NCBI GenBank assembly: GCA_945860545.1
Contig: CAMAQM010000006.1
Coordinates: forward strand, 19,639 to 83,638
Reading direction: 5' to 3'
DNA length: 64,000 nucleotides
DNA from: Bifidobacterium breve
GTDB taxonomy: Bacteria > Actinomycetota > Acidimicrobiia > Acidimicrobiales > Acidimicrobilacustridaceae
The notes under the pieces are model-generated. The model did no database searches and was not told the DNA's origin. It saw only the letters and a program-made list of their open reading frames with translations. The position numbers were made by a program, and so were the translations under genes. How positions within the stretch are numbered: position 1 is the first letter of the stretch; each line of letters begins with the position of its first letter. Shown piece by piece: positions 61,864 through 64,000 of this stretch.

Positions 61864-63584
61864 GAGGGCTGCGCACCCAACACGATGGTGCCGCTGGCGG
61901 CGAACATGCCGCCCACGCCGTGGGCCACCGAGATCCGCACGCCGTCGCCGTGGGCGGGTTGCACCTGGGCGGGAGCGGTGCCGCGCACCTGACGGACACT
62001 TTCCTGCAGGGCGAACATCCCGTACATGCCGGTGTGGGTGTACGAGAGCCCCCCACCGTTGGTGTTCATGGGCAGTCGGCCCCCCGGCAGGGTGTTGCCC
62101 TCGGCCACGAACGCCGCGCCCTCACCTGGTCCGACCACCCCGAGGGCTTCGAGGGCATAACACGGGGTGTGGACGAAGGCGTCATACGCCATGAGGTGGT
62201 CGATGTCGCCGATGCCGATGCCGGCTTCGGCGAGTGCCCGCCCGCCGGCGATGCGGAACGCCCGCGACGCACTCAGGTCCGCCATCTGGCTGACCATCGG
62301 TGTCTCGGCCGCTTCGCCGGTGCCCAGGACGTGCACCGCCGATCCGGCCATGTCGGCGGCCCGTTCCGCCGTGGTGACCACGAGTGCGCCACCACCGTCG
62401 GTGACCAGACAGCACATCAGCTTGCGGAACGGCCACGCCACCATCGTCGAGTCGAGCACGTCGTCCACGCTCAGTGGGTCCCGTTTGAGTGCCCGGGGGT
62501 TGTCCGCAGCCCAGCGACGCTGGGCGACGGCCACACTCGCCAGGTCGTGTTCAGTGACGCCGTAGCGGTCCATCCACGCCAGCACCGGCAGCGTGAACAT
62601 CGTGGGCGGGCCCATGACGCCATAGGGGAGTTCGAACTGCTCGATGAGGGGTGCTCGTCGGCCCATCGGCATGCCGCCGACCCTGCTGCGACCACTCTCG
62701 CCGTGGGTGATCAGCACACAGGTGGCAAGTCCCGCCTCGATGGCGGCGAGGGCGTGTCGGACATGGATCATGAACGACGAGCCGCCCACCATGGTGGCGT
62801 CCACCCACCCCGGGGTGATGCCGAGACCGAACGCCACCTCGAGCGGGGAGACGCCGGCGGCGGCCACCCCGTCGATCTCGGAGGCGCTGATACCAGCATC
62901 GGCGAGCGCGTTGCGGGCGGCGTCAAGGTGGAGTTCGACGGGGGTGAGGTCGGGAATCAGGCCGAGCTCGGTGGTTTCTGCCGCGCCGACGATCACCACG
63001 TGCTGACGGCGCTGGCGTGCCGCTTTGGGCACGGCGGCGGGTTCGGGTGTGTCGGCGACGGAGAACCGGCTCGGTCCCACGCCGGGCGGAGGCGCGTCGA
63101 GGGTTGCGTCGGCGGGGGCGAACAAGGGCAGCGTGGCGGTGTGGCGGCCGTCGCTACTGACCACAGGGGTGGGTCGGAACGTGACGGGCAGACCGACGGG
63201 GAGTGCCGTCGGATCTGCGGCGCAGTCGACGAGGTTGGTGAGCAGTCGTGGCCCTTCGTCGAGTTCGACGAGGGCGATGACGTACGGGGCGGTGAACCCG
63301 GGGGCGTCCCGATGGTGCACCACGTAGGACGCCAGTCGTCCCCGGCCGGTCATGGCCCGCGTCTCGATGTCGTCACCGAGACACCGGGGACAGAATCGCT
63401 GCGGGGGGAACCACGGAGCGTCACACGGCACGCAATGCTGCATGAGCAGCTCACCTCGGGCGCAGCCGTCCCAAAAGAAGGCGGTCTCGGGGGTGGGTCG
63501 CGGGATCACGGCCCGCACCAGCGGGTCGGGAACCTCACCGGAGCGGGTGTCAGTCACCCCACCAGCATGGCCGCTGGCCGTCAC
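61860..63584 (-). CDS. DUF35-thiolase fusion, Ltp4-like, lacking thiolase cysteine
   Basis: A 574-residue fusion. Residues 15-165: DUF35 with zinc ribbon C51-VP-C54 and C65-PR-C68 and an OB fold. Residues about 195-574: thiolase-like domain (TELGLIPDLTPVELHLDAARNALADAG). The nucleophile position reads ATMVGGSSFMIHV, with no Cys, and the GHP motif is replaced by YTHTGMYG. This matches the Ltp4-type fused protein of steroid degraders rather than a thiolase, and unites in one chain what the 1251-4460 operon splits. GTG at 63584 or 63557. It is coupled to the THUMP gene. No regulon palindrome is upstream. Confidence 0.78.
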   Translation of the reverse strand: MTASGHAGGVTDTRSGEVPDPLVRAVIPRPTPETAFFWDGCARGELLMQHCVPCDAPWFPPQRFCPRCLGDDIETRAMTGRGRLASYVVHHRDAPGFTAPYVIALVELDEGPRLLTNLVDCAADPTALPVGLPVTFRPTPVVSSDGRHTATLPLFAPADATLDAPPPGVGPSRFSVADTPEPAAVPKAARQRRQHVVIVGAAETTELGLIPDLTPVELHLDAARNALADAGISASEIDGVAAAGVSPLEVAFGLGITPGWVDATMVGGSSFMIHVRHALAAIEAGLATCVLITHGESGRSRVGGMPMGRRAPLIEQFELPYGVMGPPTMFTLPVLAWMDRYGVTEHDLASVAVAQRRWAADNPRALKRDPLSVDDVLDSTMVAWPFRKLMCCLVTDGGGALVVTTAERAADMAGSAVHVLGTGEAAETPMVSQMADLSASRAFRIAGGRALAEAGIGIGDIDHLMAYDAFVHTPCYALEALGVVGPGEGAAFVAEGNTLPGGRLPMNTNGGGLSYTHTGMYGMFALQESVRQVRGTAPAQVQPAHGDGVRISVAHGVGGMFAASGTIVLGAQPS

Positions 63585-63642
63585 GGGGGTGTCACTGGCA
63601 CCGCAGGGTCGTTCGGCCCTCCCCGTTTGGGATGGGTGTGGC

Positions 63643-63648
63643 TAGCGT
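63643..63648 (+). promoter_or_regulatory. Candidate -10 element
   Basis: TAGCGT 62 bases before the ATG at 63711. Confidence 0.3.
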
Positions 63649-63710
63649 CAAGGTGCCAGCGGTCCGAGGGTCGTCTGGCCAGGGTACGTGCATCGATGAG
63701 GAGGCAGGAC

Positions 63711-64000
63711 ATGGCAGGCGAGGACATCACTGAGGACCGCATCGCCGGGCTCGAGGCCAGGATCACCGAGTTGCAGTCGGAGTTGGCGGCCACCCGCCAG
63801 CAGTTGACCGACGCCCAGCTCGACCAGTGGAAGGGCCGCATTGATGAACTCGAGGTCCAGATGCATCTTGGTCGGCTCGACGCCGAACAGCAGATGGAAC
63901 CCGTCGTCGAACAACTCCGCAACTGGTGGCTCGACGCCCGCGAGCAACTCACCCAGACCGGTTCCGCCGCCACGTCCATCGCCGGTGACACATTCGCCTC
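63711..64000 (+). CDS. Coiled-coil protein of unknown function (partial)
   Basis: The first 96 residues of a protein that runs off the right edge. The ATG follows GAGGAGGCAGG. Residues about 10-75 form a strong amphipathic helix with heptad-like Leu/Ile spacing (IAGLEARITELQSELAATRQQL...), then PVVEQLRNWWLDAREQLTQTG. No family recognised; possibly a cytoplasmic or membrane-associated scaffold. Confidence 0.7.
   Translation, partial: MAGEDITEDRIAGLEARITELQSELAATRQQLTDAQLDQWKGRIDELEVQMHLGRLDAEQQMEPVVEQLRNWWLDAREQLTQTGSAATSIAGDTFA

Overview
The window looks like a chromosomal segment of a high-GC actinobacterium, most likely a member of the Acidimicrobiia (Ilumatobacter/Microtrichales-like). 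This placement is inference from base composition, F420-type (LLM) oxidoreductases, an IcmF mutase, many DUF35/thiolase-like proteins, and frequent GTG/TTG and apparently leaderless starts. No rRNA, tRNA, CRISPR array or insertion sequence was recognised.

Positions 1 to about 34,200 form a steroid/cholesterol catabolic region. Genes recognised by close resemblance to Mycobacterium tuberculosis proteins (from memory) are echA19, fadD19, an alpha-methylacyl-CoA racemase-like gene, a fadE26 (chsE4)-like gene and fadA5 for side-chain beta-oxidation, and ipdA, ipdB, ipdC, echA20, ipdF and fadE30 for opening rings C and D. Between them lie less understood genes: a four-gene module of two DUF35 proteins and two thiolase-like proteins lacking the thiolase cysteine, an HMG-CoA-synthase-like/DUF35 fusion next to a true thiolase, CoA-transferase family III proteins, MaoC hydratase, SDRs, NIPSNAP/EthD-type small proteins, an F420-type oxidoreductase, an alcohol dehydrogenase and an aldehyde dehydrogenase.

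This region is a chain of back-to-back transcription units. Seven of its eight divergent promoter regions contain a 17-bp palindrome, TCTGACG-N3-CGTCAGA, in eight copies (1204, 5305, 11523, 17909, 24034, 28889, 28948, 32598). I saw none inside the genes or after 33 kb. Several copies sit over the expected -35 zones of apparently leaderless promoters. This is the strongest candidate for an undescribed system: a steroid regulon with an operator unlike the mycobacterial KstR and KstR2 motifs I recall. Its regulator is not in the window.

Positions 32,726 to 39,513 run rightward: aldehyde dehydrogenase, acyl-CoA ligase, the fused isobutyryl-CoA mutase icmF, and a MarR regulator. A separate 22-bp near-palindrome sits immediately before icmF.

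Positions 39,531 to about 64,000 are mixed: an FkbM methyltransferase, LOG protein, DinG-type helicase, IF-1 paralogue, Baeyer-Villiger-type monooxygenase, DUF429, alcohol dehydrogenase, DUF2786, LLM oxidoreductase, HD protein, CoA ligase, two lipoproteins and a carboxylesterase. A lower-GC two-gene insert (about 54,632-57,154) encodes a methyltransferase and a glycosyltransferase-methyltransferase fusion. The right end holds MaoC, TrmO-like, PEP synthase, a THUMP RNA methyltransferase, a DUF35-thiolase fusion (Ltp4-like) and a truncated coiled-coil protein. No gene-free stretch exceeds 300 bases; the longest gaps are about 210-220 bases.
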